Numbered from the stretch's first letter, positions 12,171 through 23,902 are shown. The stretch: 64,000 nucleotides of DNA from Spongilla lacustris (GCA_949361645.1 OX442419.1:11019609-11083608), one strand, 5' to 3'. Notes: a model not told the origin generated them from the sequence alone. Numbers and translations are program-made.

Positions 12171-14912
12171 CCCTTCTCTGCACTCATGGTCACCCTACTC
12201 TGCACTCATGGTCACCCTTCTCTGCACTCATGGTCACCCTACTCTGCACTCATGGTCACCCTACTCTGCACTCATGGTCACACTTCTCTGCACTCATGGT
12301 CACCCTACTCTGCACTCATGGTCACCCTACTCTGCACTCATGGTCACACTACTCTGCACTCACGGTCACCCTACTCTGCACTCATGGTCACCCTACTCTG
12401 CACTCATGGTCACCCTTCTCTACACTCATGGTCACCCTTCTCTGCACTCATGGTCACCCTTCTCTACACTCATGGTCACCCTTCTCTGCACTCATAGTCG
12501 CCCTACTCTACACTCATGGTCACCCTTCTCTGCACTCATAGTCGCCCTTCTCTACACACATGGTCACCCTTCTCTGCACTCATAGTCACCCTTCTCTGCA
12601 CTCATAGTCCTCTATTCTACACTCATTCACCCTTCTCTGCACTCATGGCCACCCTTCGCTGCACTCATAGTCTACACACATGGTCACCCTTCTCTGCACT
12701 CATAGTCACCCTTCTCTGCACTCATAGTCACCCTTCTCTGCACTCATGGTCATCCTCTGCACACATGGTCACCCTTCTCTTCACACATGGTCACCCTTCT
12801 CTGCACTCATGGTCACCCTACTCTGCACTCATGGTCACCCTTCTCTGCACTCATGGTCACCCTACTCTGCACTCATGGTCACCCTACTCTGCACTCATGG
12901 TCACACTTCTCTGCACTCATGGTCACCCTACTCTGCACTCATGGTCACCCTACTCTGCACTCATGGTCACACTACTCTGCACTCATGGTCACCCTACTCT
13001 GCACTCATGGTCACCCTTCTCTACACTCATGGTCACCCTTCTCTGCACTCATGGTCACCCTTCTCTATACTCATGGTCACCCTTCTCTGCACTCATAGTC
13101 GCCCTACTCTACACTCATGGTCACCCTTCTCTGCACTCATAGTCGCCCTTCTCTACACACATGGTCACCCTTCTCTGCACTCATAGTCACCCTTCTCTGC
13201 ACTCATAGTCCTCTATTCTACACTCATTCACCCTTCTCTGCACTCATGGCCACCCTTCGCTGCACTCATAGTCTACACACATGGTCACCCTTCTCTGCAC
13301 TCATAGTCACCCTTCTCTGCACTCATGGTCATCCTCTGCACACATGGTCACCCTTCTCTTCACACATGGTCACCCTTCTCTGCACTCATGGTCACCCTTC
13401 TCTGCACTCATGGTCACCCTACTCTGCACTCATGGTCACCCTACTCTGCACTCATGGTCACACTTCTCTGCACTCATGGTCACCCTACTCTGCACTCATG
13501 GTCACCCTACTCTGCACTCATGGTCACACTACTCTGCACTCATGGTCACCCTACTCTGCACTCATGGTCACCCTACTCTGCACTCATGGTCACCCTTCTC
13601 TACACTCATGGTCACCCTTCTCTGCACTCATGGTCACCCTTCTCTATACTCATGGTCACCCTTCTCTGCACTCATAGTCGCCCTACTCTACACTCATGGT
13701 CACCCTTCTCTGCACTCATAGTCGCCCTTCTCTACACACATGGTCACCCTTCTCTGCACTCATAGTCACCCTTCTCTGCACTCATAGTCCTCTATTCTAC
13801 ACTCATTCACCCTTCTCTGCACTCATGGCCACCCTTCGCTGCACTCATAGTCTACACACATGGTCACCCTTCTCTGCACTCATAGTCACCCTTCTCTGCA
13901 CTCATGGTCATCCTCTGCACACATGGTCACCCTTCTCTTCACACATGGTCACCCTTCTCTGCACTCATGGTCACCCTACTCTGCACTCATGGTCACACTT
14001 CTCTGCACTCATGGTCACCCTTCTCTGCACTCATGGCCACCCTTCTCTGCACTCATGGCCACCCTTCTCTGCACTCATAGTCGCCCTTCTCTACACACAT
14101 GGTCACCCTTCTCTGCATTCATGGTCACCCTTCTCTGCACTCATGGTGATCCTCTGCACACATGGTCACCCTTCGCTTCACTATTGACCACCTATCTCAG
14201 CACTCATGGTCACCCTTCTCTGCACTTATGGTCAACCTTCTACACTCATGGTCACCCTTCTCTGCACTCATGGTCACCCTTCTCTGCACTCATGGTCACC
14301 CTTCTCTACACTCATGGTCACCCTTCTCTACACTCATGGTCACCCTTCTCTGCACTCATGGTCACCCTTCTCTACACTCATGGTCACCCTTCTCTACACT
14401 CATGGTCACCCTTCTCTGCACTCATGGTCACCCTTCTCTACACTCATGGTCACCCTTCTCTGCACTCATGGTCATCCTTCTCTACACTCATGGTCATCCT
14501 CTGCACACATGGTCACCCTTCTCTGCACACATGGTCACCCTTCTCTGCACCCATGGTCACCCTTCTCTGCACTCATGGTCACCCTACTCTGCACCCATGG
14601 TCACCCTTCTCTGCACTCATGGTCACCCTTCTCTGCACTCATGGTCACCCTTCTCTGCACTCATGGTCACCCTTCTCTGCACTCATGGTCACCCTTCTCT
14701 GCACTCATGGTCACCCTTCTCTGTACTCATGGTCACCCTTCTCTGCACTCATGGTCACCCTTCTCTACACTCATGGTCACCCTTCTCTGCACTCTTGGTC
14801 ACCCTTCTCTGCACTCTTGGTCACCCTTCTCTGCACTCATGGTCACCTTCTCTGCACACTCATGGTCACCCTTCTTTTCACTCATGGTCATCCTCTGCAC
14901 TCATGGTCACCG
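12171..14912 (+). repeat. 22-bp minisatellite array 1 (about 125 units)
   Basis: Head-to-tail units of 22 bp containing ATGGTCACCC, with single-base variants (TTCTCTGC or TACTCTGC, ACTCATGG, ACACATGG or ACCCATGG). A higher-order period of about 580-600 bp is visible: the odd block CTCATAGTCCTCTATTCTAC recurs at 12,601, 13,202 and 13,781. Because 22 is not a multiple of 3 and the unit has no plus-strand stop, all three plus frames stay open and every frame has an ATG per 66 bp. The long Met-Val-Thr-Leu-Leu frames are therefore repeat artefacts unless proven otherwise. Confidence 0.98.
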
Positions 14913-14924
14913 TTATGAACATTT

Positions 14925-15795
14925 AATTGTGGAATAGAAAACATTTTGTTTGTGTGAACGATAAGTTATACTTCTGCTTGCTACATGTAGTTCTGTTTGG
15001 TGACCTCTATACAGTCTTGTTATTCTGTTCAGTCTGGACGCTGCTGTTCCTGTTTAGTGACTACTGGTACTCTGTTCCTGTGTTGAGACTTAGTTGTGGA
15101 TTGAGCGCTTATTATTGAACATTCAGCTTGTGATACTACTACTGTCAAACATTTCAAAGGTAAGGCCGGCTTGGATGAGGCTATATTGAGAACCACATAA
15201 AATAGGTGATGATGTTGGAAGTGGGTGGGGTGTGCACATATCTTTGGGGGTGGAAGCTTGTTTTGTGGGTAGTGAAATGGATGTGAATTTTAGGGATATT
15301 AACTGATCATATGCAGGTTAGAACCACATAGGGCCTAAATACATAAGACATGCTAGATCTACCCTCACTACTGACCATTTAGTCTGGTGGTTGCTAGATT
15401 CTGTGTTCCTCTAGTTTTGTGACTATGGAGGTTTTGTCTGTCTACTTAAGACACCTCCCTCTTAAGGCACCTCCGTAAGGCACCTCCCTCCCTCTTAAGG
15501 TGGTGCCTTAACAGATAACTTACCACTGTCTGCAATTGCAGACAAACTTACCGTACGTAATTGAATGTTGCATAAGGCAGTTGTCTGCAATTGCAGGTAG
15601 CTGGAGTGGGGTTTGTACGTAATCATGCAACTACAACTAAGCTCCATTTGCACTCATACGGTATTGATGGAAGTCTGTCTTCTGTTATTCAATCTCGAGA
15701 GCAGCAAAATGTTAGCGATCACTTAGGAAGTCATACCTTTGGCATTGTGGTTTGGAAGGTGGTGGACATTTTCTTATGCACTAATGTTAGATAAT
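14925..15795 (+). repeat. Right flank of duplicated block, copy 1
   Basis: Begins AATAGAAAACATTTTGTTTG and is closely similar to 20,727-21,770. It includes the module with CATTTCAAAG/GTAAGG (donor at 15,160), a short stretch of the 20-bp CTTAAGGCACCTCCCTCCCT repeat (15,445-15,500), the palindrome CTGCAATTGCAG twice (near 15,530 and 15,585) and a conserved tail ending near TTGTGGTTTGGAAGGT. Confidence 0.9.
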
Positions 15796-15840
15796 AACCT
15801 CCACAATGAATAAACTTGACACTGTGACAAATGAGGACTA

Positions 15841-17186
15841 CAGGTCGGACAACCCGAGAAGTTCCCCAAAATTGTTCATGAATAATTTTTCGCACCGAAT
15901 GTTCAGTGCTCAATTTGATTGCACAGGCTTGTTGGGTGTTATAAATAGTTGTACCTATAAAATTTAAACAAATAGCGCTCGTTTAATCTTCATGTTATGA
16001 TAAATAGACGACAAAGCAGCGATCGCGCCAAAAGCGCGCGTAAATAATGTTTTCATATCACTGCTTGAGCACCGCCATCAGCCTTCATATGGTAAAACAA
16101 ACACTCAGCGAGGGTTCATACACGATTTCTTTAAACTCTAAACTGACTTAGAACTGTTAATTTCAATCCGCAGTGGTGTTATTGACCGAAGTATTACACC
16201 TACTAACCCGAGTTAGATCAGGGTGTTGGAGGTAACGCACAGACACACAAAATTTATTACGGATACTATAATGATATTGCAATAATGCCATAAAGAATGA
16301 TGAGGATTGCATAAAAGAGACAATAGATATGGAGAATTAAAAGTTAATGAGCTAACAACCTTAGATGTTATTGCAGCGCAAAGCGCGCGTGATCATTATT
16401 TAATTTTCGGTGGTACATATATAGTGACTACTACCTGTAGCTAGAATGATATCAAACATATGCAACACACATGCCTGTACAGATTTGATGAAAGGATAAC
16501 ATTGCCCTGGCTGAATTCAATGCCACTGTCATACTATATGTTGTATTTGATACGCTACACGGCCGTCATTCGACGAACCTGTGCTATTTTGCATGCAGTT
16601 AATATCATTGCACATCATTGGCTTACTGAATTAAACACGACTTGCAATGTCTCCGCTGCTTGCGATCGGTTGTGCTATTTTATGCTGATCAATTACTTAC
16701 ATGCCACGTATATACTCGTGAAATCGCGACAAAGAAGTAACTCCACTGTGTCAATTAAATACACATGTCAATGAATTTTAATTATTGTGGTTGTGGTTAT
16801 GCGGCCAAGCTAGTTATAGCCTGTGCCTAATTATAGTGAACAACCTATGCTATAACCGTTTATAACTCTGTACAGGTTCACAGCCAAACCATTTAAATAA
16901 TATTGGTATGACACATACTTGTTGTACTTCATAGCATAGCGCTTTATTACCAGTATGGGTGAGCGATTGGTTACTACGCAAAGGTTTGAATAATTAATTA
17001 GAATTATTCATAAACTTCAAATCATCGTAGCCTCTTTAGTACGAGGCTTCAACTGAATATTTTTGAGCTGTTATAGTAGTTCCTTCCCCTTTACCAGGAA
17101 GTGTTTACGGAACTGTTTGGCTGTGAATGGTTCGGGAGATACTTGAGTTGCACGCATTTGGGGAACTTCTCGAGTTGTCCGACCTG
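15841..17186. mobile_element. Non-autonomous element with 29-bp-class TIRs and TA target site
   Basis: The left end CAGGTCGGACAACCCGAGAA is matched by the inverted right end TTCTCGAGTTGTCCGACCTG, and TA lies on both sides (15,839-15,840 and 17,187-17,188). The 1.35-kb interior is AT-rich with only a 104-codon open stretch (16,460-16,774) that resembles no transposase I know. The TA duplication suggests a Tc1/mariner-like derivative that has lost its transposase. Confidence 0.75.
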
Positions 17187-17342
17187 TAAGCCAAGATGTG
17201 TTCATAGGCCAGCCAGCTAGATAACTCTGATTGTGAGGGTAGGGAGGAGGACTTCATGACTGACTCTGGTGAAGAAAAAGGATGGTATACATACATAAGC
17301 TACATGAGTTGTATAGTGGATAGTAGCTAACATGGGAGTGAT

Positions 17343-17600
17343 TGGAGAGTTGTGTGCACATACATGGGAGGGAGTGTTGTGTGCACATACATGGGAGGGA
17401 GTGTTGTGTGCACATACATAGGAGGGAGTGTTGTGTGCACATACATAGGAGGGAGTGTTGTGTGCACATACATGGGAGGGAGTGTTGTGTGCACATACAT
17501 GGGAGGGAGTGTTGTGTGCACATACATAGGAGGGAGTGTTGTGTGCACATACATGGGAGGGAGTGTTGTGTGCACATACATGGGATGGAGTGTGCACATA
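17343..17600 (+). repeat. 27-bp minisatellite (about 9 units)
   Basis: Units contain GTGCACATACATGGGAGG and GAGTGTTGTGT. The period is 27 bp (9 codons), so several frames stay open on both strands. No coding function inferred. Confidence 0.97.
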
Positions 17601-18454
17601 CATGAGAGAGTGGATGTGGGGTGTGTATTTGGGTGTATGGAGGGTAAGTAGTGGATTTGTGCTCTGTTAGTCTGTATGAAGTGTAAGTGCATAGTAAGTG
17701 CGTGGAGTGAGTAAATGCATGGTAGTTTGTATGTATATATGCATTATGGGTGTAAGAGTGTGGTGTATTGAGTAGTGTGTAGTGGGTGTGTGGAGTATGT
17801 TACGTATATGTGTGTGGAATGTGTATGTGGGTGTGCCACAGTCTGCTTATTTAAAAACGTTTATAGAATAACCATTCTGGTTGAAAAGCTTTATATGACG
17901 CAAACCCAATATTATCACGTATTGCATAGGTTGAATCCTTTGTTAAATCTGTTCCAGAGCTACCAAGGTGTTCACTTTTATAGAAAGGTAGTGCATTCCA
18001 TCGGCCAAAATCTCTCATTTTGATTGCAATGGAATGACGTGTAACTGTAAACAACTCTTTTCGATGCAATGAAACAGCCATGTACTATGTGGAGCAATCC
18101 TATGTTAGAGGTATACACATTTTTGGAACAGGCTGATGACATACCGTGCCAGAAATGTGTGTTTATAGAGGTGCAGACAATAGTATTCATATGCAATTAG
18201 AATAACAGTACTGTAAATTGAAATGTAAGTAATGTCCATACCTCATTATGAAATGTATGTCTAGCAAGCTAAACTGCTCTTTCATTTGAAGTATAATGTG
18301 TGCCGAGATTAGTCCTTCGCACCTATATCGAGACGTAATGCACCTACATGTATTATTGCTACGTGAGACCCCCTGGGGCGAAGTTGGCATTAGTGGGGAT
18401 TTGACACGTGAATATCATTACTGGGCCACACATTTGACATAGTCTGGCCAAACA
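17601..18454. other. GT-rich then AT-rich spacer, no gene seen
   Basis: From 17,600 to 17,840 the sequence is irregularly GT-rich (degenerate GTGTGTGG/AGTGTG). The rest has dense stops in all frames. Confidence 0.5.
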
Positions 18455-18821
18455 GGTTCCTGTGTTCCTGTTTGGTGACTGCTTGTCCCTCTATTTGTCA
18501 CTCTATTCCTGTTGGAGACTTATTTGTGGATTGAGTGCATATTGAACATTCAGCTTGTGATACTATCAGTTTCCAAAGGTGAGGCTGGCTGTATTGCTAT
18601 TGGTGCATAGGTGATGATGTTTATTGTTAGGGATGTATGTCTGGGGAGGAGAAGCTTGTGAATTTTAGGGGTGTCCGCTGCATGCAAACATGTATCTCAA
18701 TCGGCACACCCTACTGCATCGATTCGGTTTGGTCAATGAATACTGATTACCTAGTGTGGACACCCCCCCAATCCGGATTGATCTGGATTGCAGTTGAGCA
18801 CAGATGCATTGTGCAGGTGGA
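18455..18821 (+). repeat. Left flank of duplicated block, copy 2
   Basis: Duplicate of 11,860-12,170, with its own donor-like TTTCCAAAG/GTGAGG (GT at 18,579). It leads into a second 22-bp array. Confidence 0.9.
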
Positions 18822-20712
18822 CCCTTCTTTACACTCATGGTCACCCTTCTCTGCACTCTTTATCACCATTCTTTACACTCATGGTCACCTTTATCATAGA
18901 TATTAGAGTAGAAGGATTGGAAGCGGACTCAATTAACACTGCTTCACGCGCCGACTCCTTGATGCTCCTCGTACTCAGACCGCTTCACTCATCGATGAAG
19001 TTACGGGTAGCTACTGGTCCAGTTTTTCTTCTAAACAATGTGAAAAGGAAAGAGTGATCACAACTCCTCACCCCCCCATCATAATGCAGCTAAACTAAAA
19101 ACGATAATCAATAACCTTCGTAGTACAAATCCCCTCGTACTATTATGGCATTAGTGAAATGGATCACCCGTTTAGAATTTTTTTCACGACCAACCCAGAG
19201 CTTCGTTACGGGCAAATGGTGCCTACCGTACGTGTAGCTATCTGGAAAAAAATGTTGGAATTGAATAAAAGCTTAACCAGGGTAGTTTTGTCGGTTAGTT
19301 CATGGCGACGTCAAAAACTTAAAATGTGGAGTTAGTCCAAGACCCTCCAACCTAAATGCTTTAAACACACCTCACCGTACGTAAAGTTTTGTGCTGCATC
19401 TGGCCATGCTATTTCTTTATAAAGAAAGAGAAGTTTAGGGGAGTTTTATCGGTTAGTTGTTAATAATATGGTATGTCCTCCAAATTCTGTATCTTGGGTT
19501 CTAAAAGGGCTATAAACATGGCGATAAGTTTGCCCGAATGTACGCATTTTGCGCTATCGTATTCTTCTATCAGATTGTACAAAGCACTCAACTGACTTTC
19601 TTCTCAAAAGGGGCGAGGTGTCACTTTATCGATATAGCACCATCGCGGAGTCCGCACTTTGCAATGTACAGGGCTCTTTGGCTCATGTGCTCCGTTTCCA
19701 ATCCTTCTACTCTAATATCTATGTCCTTTCTTTACACTCATGGTCATCTCAGTACACATGGTCACCCTTCTCTGCACTCATGGTCATCTCAGTACTCATG
19801 GTCACCCTTCTCTGCACTAATGGTCACCCTTCACTGCACTCATGGTCACCCTTCTCTGCACTCATGGTCACCCTTCTCTGCACACATGGTCACTCTTCTC
19901 TGCACTCATGGTCACCCTTCTCTGCACTCATGGTCACCCTTCTCTGCACTCATGGTCACCCTTCTCTGCACACATGGTCACCCTTCTCTGCACCCATGGT
20001 CACCCTTCTCTGCACTCATGGTGACCCTTTTCTGCACTCATGGTCACCCTTCTCTGCACTCATGGTCACCAATCTCTACACTCATGGTCACCCTTCTCTG
20101 CACTCATGGTCACCCTTCTCTGCACACATGGTCACCCTTTTCTGCACTCATGGTCACCCTTCTCTACACTCATAGTCACCCTTCTCTGCACTCATGGTCA
20201 TCCTTCTCTGCACTCATGGTCACCCTTCTCTGCACTCATGGTCATCCTTCTCTGCACTCATGGTCACCCTTCTCTGCACACATGGTCACCCTTCTCTGCA
20301 CCCATGGTCACCCTTCTCTGCACTCATGGTCACCCTACTCTGCACCCATGGTCACCCTTCTCTGCACACATGGTCACCCTTCTCTGCACCCATGGTCACC
20401 CTTCTCTGCACTCATGGTCACCCTACTCTGCACCCATGGTCACCCTTCTCTGCACACATGGTCACCCTTCTCTGCACTCATGGTCATCCTTCTCTGCACT
20501 CATGGTCACCCTTCTCTGCACACATGGTCACCCTTCTCTACACTCATGGTCATCCTTCTCTGCACTCATGGTCACCCTTCTCTACACTCATGGTCATCCT
20601 TCTCTGCACTCATGGTCACCCTTCTCTGCACTCATGGTCACCCTTCTCTGCACTCATGGTCACCCTTCTCTGCACTCATGGTCACCCTTCTCTGCACTCA
20701 TGGTCACCCTAT
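18822..20712 (+). repeat. 22-bp minisatellite array 2, interrupted by an inserted element
   Basis: The array starts at 18,822, is interrupted at about 18,895-19,723 by a mobile element and resumes at about 19,731 for roughly 45 units to 20,712. Units are the same family as array 1 (core ATGGTCACCC) with more TTCTCTGC and fewer TACTCTGC variants. All plus frames are open for the same arithmetic reason as in array 1. Confidence 0.97.
18895..19723. mobile_element. 829-bp non-autonomous element inserted in minisatellite array 2
   Basis: Ends are CATAGATATTAGAGTAGAAG and the inverted CTTCTACTCTAATATCTATG, each next to GGATTGGAA/TTTCCAATCC. Minisatellite units lie directly on both sides. A related element with the same terminal pattern is at 28,590-29,341. 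No transposase-like frame. Confidence 0.8.
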
Positions 20713-20726
20713 TATTATTTAGCTAA

Positions 20727-21770
20727 GGAATAGAAAACATTTTGTTTGTGTGAACGATAAGTTTTACTTCTGCTTGCTACATGTAGTTCTGTTTGGTGAC
20801 TATACAGTGTTGTTATTTTGTTCAGTCTGGATGCTGCTGTTCCTGTTTAGTGACTACTGGTACTCTGTTCCTGTGTGGATTGAGCGCTTATTATTGAAAA
20901 TTCAGCTTTGTGATACCACTACTGTCAAACATTTCAAAGGTAAGGCTGGCTTGGATGAGGCTATATTTAGAACCACTTAAAATAGGTGATGATGTTAGAA
21001 GTGGGTGGGGTGTGCACATGTTTGGGGGTGGAAGCTTGTGTTGTGGGTAGAGAAATGGATGTGAATTTTAGGGATATTAACTGATCATATGCAGGTTAGA
21101 ACCACATAGGGCCTAAATACATAAGACATGGTAGATCCTCCCTCACTACTGACCATTTAGTCTGGTGGTTGCTAGATTCTGTGTTCCTCCTGTTTTGTGA
21201 CTATGGAGGTTCTGTCTGTCTACTTAAGACACCTCTTAAGGCACCTCCCTCCCTCTTAAGGCACCTCCCTCTTAAGGCACCTCCCTCCCTCTTAAGGCAC
21301 CTCCTTCCCTCTTAAGGCACCTCCCTCCCTCTTAAGGCACCTCCCTCCCTCTTAAGGCACCTCCCTCCCTCTTAAAGCACCTCCCTCCCTCTTAAGGCAG
21401 CTCCGTCCCTCTTAAGGCACCTCCCTTCCTCTTAAGGCACCTCCCTCCCTCTTAAGGCACCTCCCTCCCTCTTAAGGCACCTCCCTCCCTCTTAAGGTGG
21501 TGCCTTAACAGATAACTTACCACTGTCTGCAATTGCAGACAAACTTACCGTACGTAATTGAATGTTGCATAGGAACGGTTGTCTGCAATTGCAGGTAGCT
21601 GGAGTGGGGTTTGTACGTAATCATGCAACTACAACTAAGCTCCATTTGCACTTGTACGGTGTTGATGAAAGGTCTGTCATTCATTCTCTAGAGCAGCAAA
21701 ATGTTAGCGATCACTTAGGAAGTCATATCTTTGGCATTGTGGTTTGGAGGGTAGTGGGCTACCTTGTCTG
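20727..21770 (+). repeat. Right flank of duplicated block, copy 2
   Basis: Duplicate of 14,925-15,795, with donor-like CATTTCAAAG/GTAAGG (GT at 20,940). It is longer than copy 1 because its 20-bp repeat has expanded (21,229-21,497). Confidence 0.9.
21229..21497 (+). repeat. 20-bp minisatellite CTTAAGGCACCTCCCTCCCT
   Basis: About 13 units, most identical. The homologous site in copy 1 (15,445-15,500) has only two to three. Confidence 0.97.
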
Positions 21771-21803
21771 ATTTTGAATGCAGGAAACAGTTTTGGTATT
21801 GGC

Positions 21804-21912
21804 ATCCTCATGGCCACCCTTCTTTACACTCATGGTCACCCTTCTCTGCACTCATGGCCACCATTCTCTGTTCTTATGCTGTACTCATGGTCACCCTTCT
21901 TTACACTCATGT
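21804..21912 (+). repeat. Short 22-bp minisatellite remnant
   Basis: Five degenerate units of the ATGGTCACCC family (variants GCCACC and GTACTC), 60 bp before the acceptor of the next gene. Confidence 0.9.
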
Positions 21913-21978
21913 ACACGTCATTTTTGTTATGTTAGTTTGTGTGTGTTGTCATCAATTGTTATTTGATTTTGTAGGAAA

Positions 21979-22735
21979 ATGTCTACTGAGCAAAAAACTG
22001 TGCTTGTAAATTTTGGAGAACATAAGCGTCCAATTTCAATTGCACAGAATGCAGACTTATTAAAATGTGTTTTGGATGAATATGAAGATATTCTGGAGAA
22101 ATCTGACTTTGGTGGACTGCAGATCTATTCTACGATATGGAAAGAATTTGTTGATTTAAAACAAACTTCATATAATACAGTTCCAGATAACAGCAAACTG
22201 AAGATCATTTTAAAAGGTTTGCTACATGTCCATCCATCCATCCATCCATCCATCCATCCATCCATCCATCCATCCATCCATCCATCCATCCATCCATCCA
22301 TCCATCCATCCATCCATCCATCCATCCATCCATCCATCCATCCATCCATCCATCCATCCATCCATCCATCCATCCATCCATCCATCCATCCATCCATCCA
22401 TCCATCCATCCATCCATCCATCCATCCATCCATCCATCCATCCATCCATCCATCCATCCATCCATCCATCCATCCATCCATCCATCCATCCATCCATCCA
22501 TCCATCCATCCATCCATCCATCCATCCATCCATCCATCCATCCATCCATCCATCCATCCATCCATCCATCCATCCATCCATCCATCCATCCATCCATCCA
22601 TCCATCCATCCATCCATCCATCCATCCATCCATCCATCCATCCATCCATCCATCCATCCATCCATCCAGGTTCAAAGAAAAGACATGCGGATCTATGTTC
22701 TGAAGGCACTTCTAAGAGATATAAGTTAGATGAAG
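21979..22735 (+). CDS. Two 5' coding exons of a host-like gene (N-terminal domain, basic linker); probable start of the HNH gene ending at 43,952
   Basis: The coding start ATG at 21,979 lies 4 bp after a good acceptor (GATTTTGTAG, exon from 21,975), so a non-coding exon lies upstream. Exon 1 (21,979-22,216, 79 codons) encodes a compact domain from [20 protein letters not shown] to a KLKIILK strand. Its alternating strands and helix suggest a ubiquitin-like or PB1-like beta-grasp, but this is inference from pattern only. Exon 2 (22,670-22,735, 66 nt) gives a lysine/arginine-rich linker ([17 protein letters not shown]), possibly nuclear targeting, and ends at GAAG/GTATGT. Both introns are phase 1. 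The intron between them (22,217-22,669, 453 nt) is nearly pure (CCAT)n. Exon 2 is in phase with the 30-nt exon at 42,703, which makes a 477-residue product with the HNH exons possible. The family is not recognised. Confidence 0.65.
22229..22668 (+). repeat. (CCAT)n microsatellite of about 440 bp, intronic
   Basis: About 110 perfect tetranucleotides. Its last unit, CATCCAG, supplies the 3' splice site of exon 2. Open frames across it (Ile-His-Pro-Ser on plus, Trp-Met-Asp-Gly on minus) are repeat artefacts unless the intron is retained. Confidence 0.98.
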
Positions 22736-23007
22736 GTATGTGTGTGTATGTCAACCCAGCAAACATGTGGTCCATACAAGATACATGTGGTATAGTAATG
22801 ATTAATTTATTTAAAGGCTTATTGTCATTTTGTTATATCTCTAAGAAATGAACACTAAAAAACCTATGCATGCAATGTAGTTAATTAAAATGATTTTAGG
22901 TTGTGAATATTGAGAGTTACTCTCATACAGGATTTGTGCTGTATCATGAAGTCATTAAAAACGAGACCGCATATAACTTGCGTACAAATGGATAATGGAT
23001 ATCATAA

Positions 23008-23902
23008 CAGAGACAAAGCACATGAACCATTAAGAAATGCAAAGTTACATATATGATGATGATAGGTATACTGCTTCATGTAGAGAAGTGGTTACATCCT
23101 ATACTTCTTTTATGCTTATACATGTAGTGTATATCATACCAGTCAGTGGCTGTTGCTATTGATGGCTGGACATGAGTTAAGATGTCAGAAGGATCAATGT
23201 CCAAAACATCTTTTCATGTACGGTAGTAAAATGATGCTGATTGGATGCTGGAGAAAGGTGACTGTGATGGCACGTTCTTGCTCATTGACATTGACTCCAC
23301 AGCCACGCCAACAGGGCAGGCCCTTTGGAAGGCTGGTTGGGCTAATTGATATTCATTAGGTTAATTAATTTCATCATTAATTAATATTAATATTTATTAA
23401 ACTGTTTATTAATATCTACATACAATTAATTATCAATATGCGGTCTGCTAATGATTGAAATGCTTTTCTTGAGCGTGAAGAGTGTAGACAGTTTCGCCGA
23501 TGTCTTTTATAGTGGACGGTAAAGTATACAGTTTCTCTACTGACTGTGCATGGCAATTGCTTGATTCATGTTTGCGAAATGCATCAGTAGCTGCCTTCCA
23601 GTTATTGTACCCTCTAGTCAGAAAGGCTTCCTTGGCATTTTTTTGAAGTCATTTTGAAATCTCTGACAGCCTTAACGCAAGTATGACAGAATACCTTGTC
23701 ATCCAACTACCCCAAGAGGAAGGATGTTTTGAATAATAATCCACATCTTAACTCGTGTCCAGCCATCAATAGCAACAGCCACTGGTAGGGCATACACTAT
23801 AAGCAAGAAAGTAGTAGAGGATGCCACCACTGCTCTAGAAGTACAATGTACAATGTATACCTATCATCATCTATGTAACTTAATGGTTCATGTGCCTTGC
23901 CC
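23008..23902 (-). mobile_element. Decayed element with inverted arms around a hAT-type fragment
   Basis: Bases 23,008-23,190 and 23,745-23,902 are inverted copies (AAAGCACATGAACCATTAAG and CTTAATGGTTCATGTGCCTT; GGCTGTTGCTATTGATGGCT and its complement). The left arm is more diverged. Between them lies the TTF zinc-finger fragment. Stops and frameshifts throughout. Confidence 0.7.
23448..23703 (-). pseudogene. TTF-type zinc-finger fragment of a hAT-like transposase
   Basis: Minus-strand reading from 23,703 gives DDKVFCHTCVKAVRDFKM, then after a frameshift EAFLTRGYNNWKAATDAF, RKHESSNCH and LPSTIKDIGE before a stop at 23,448. This order (CxxC, then G-x-NNW-K, then H-E-S-x-x-C-H) is the TTF-type zinc finger at the N-terminus of ZNF862/ZMYM-like domesticated and active hAT proteins (family knowledge). 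The catalytic part is absent. A frameshift and the missing downstream exon make it a remnant. Confidence 0.75.

Noticed and set aside
12117..14937. Many long plus-strand frames (up to 352 codons) rich in Met-Val-Thr-Leu-Leu and His-Gly-His-Pro-Ser
   Set aside because: They are translations of a stop-free 22-bp repeat. All three frames are equally open, so there is no evidence of coding.
17217..17692. Several 60-128 codon frames over 17.2-17.7 kb, including Cys-rich ones
   Set aside because: All derive from the 27-bp minisatellite, whose length is a multiple of 3.
12171..20712. CRISPR-like array
   Set aside because: No unique spacers between units; the repeats are contiguous, and the surrounding sequence is eukaryotic.
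19538..20733. 394-codon plus-strand frame over minisatellite array 2
   Set aside because: Same repeat arithmetic as array 1. Its first part is inside an inserted TIR element.
22125..22775. Minus-strand frames of repeated Trp-Met-Asp-Gly
   Set aside because: Pure (CCAT)n read on the other strand, within an intron.
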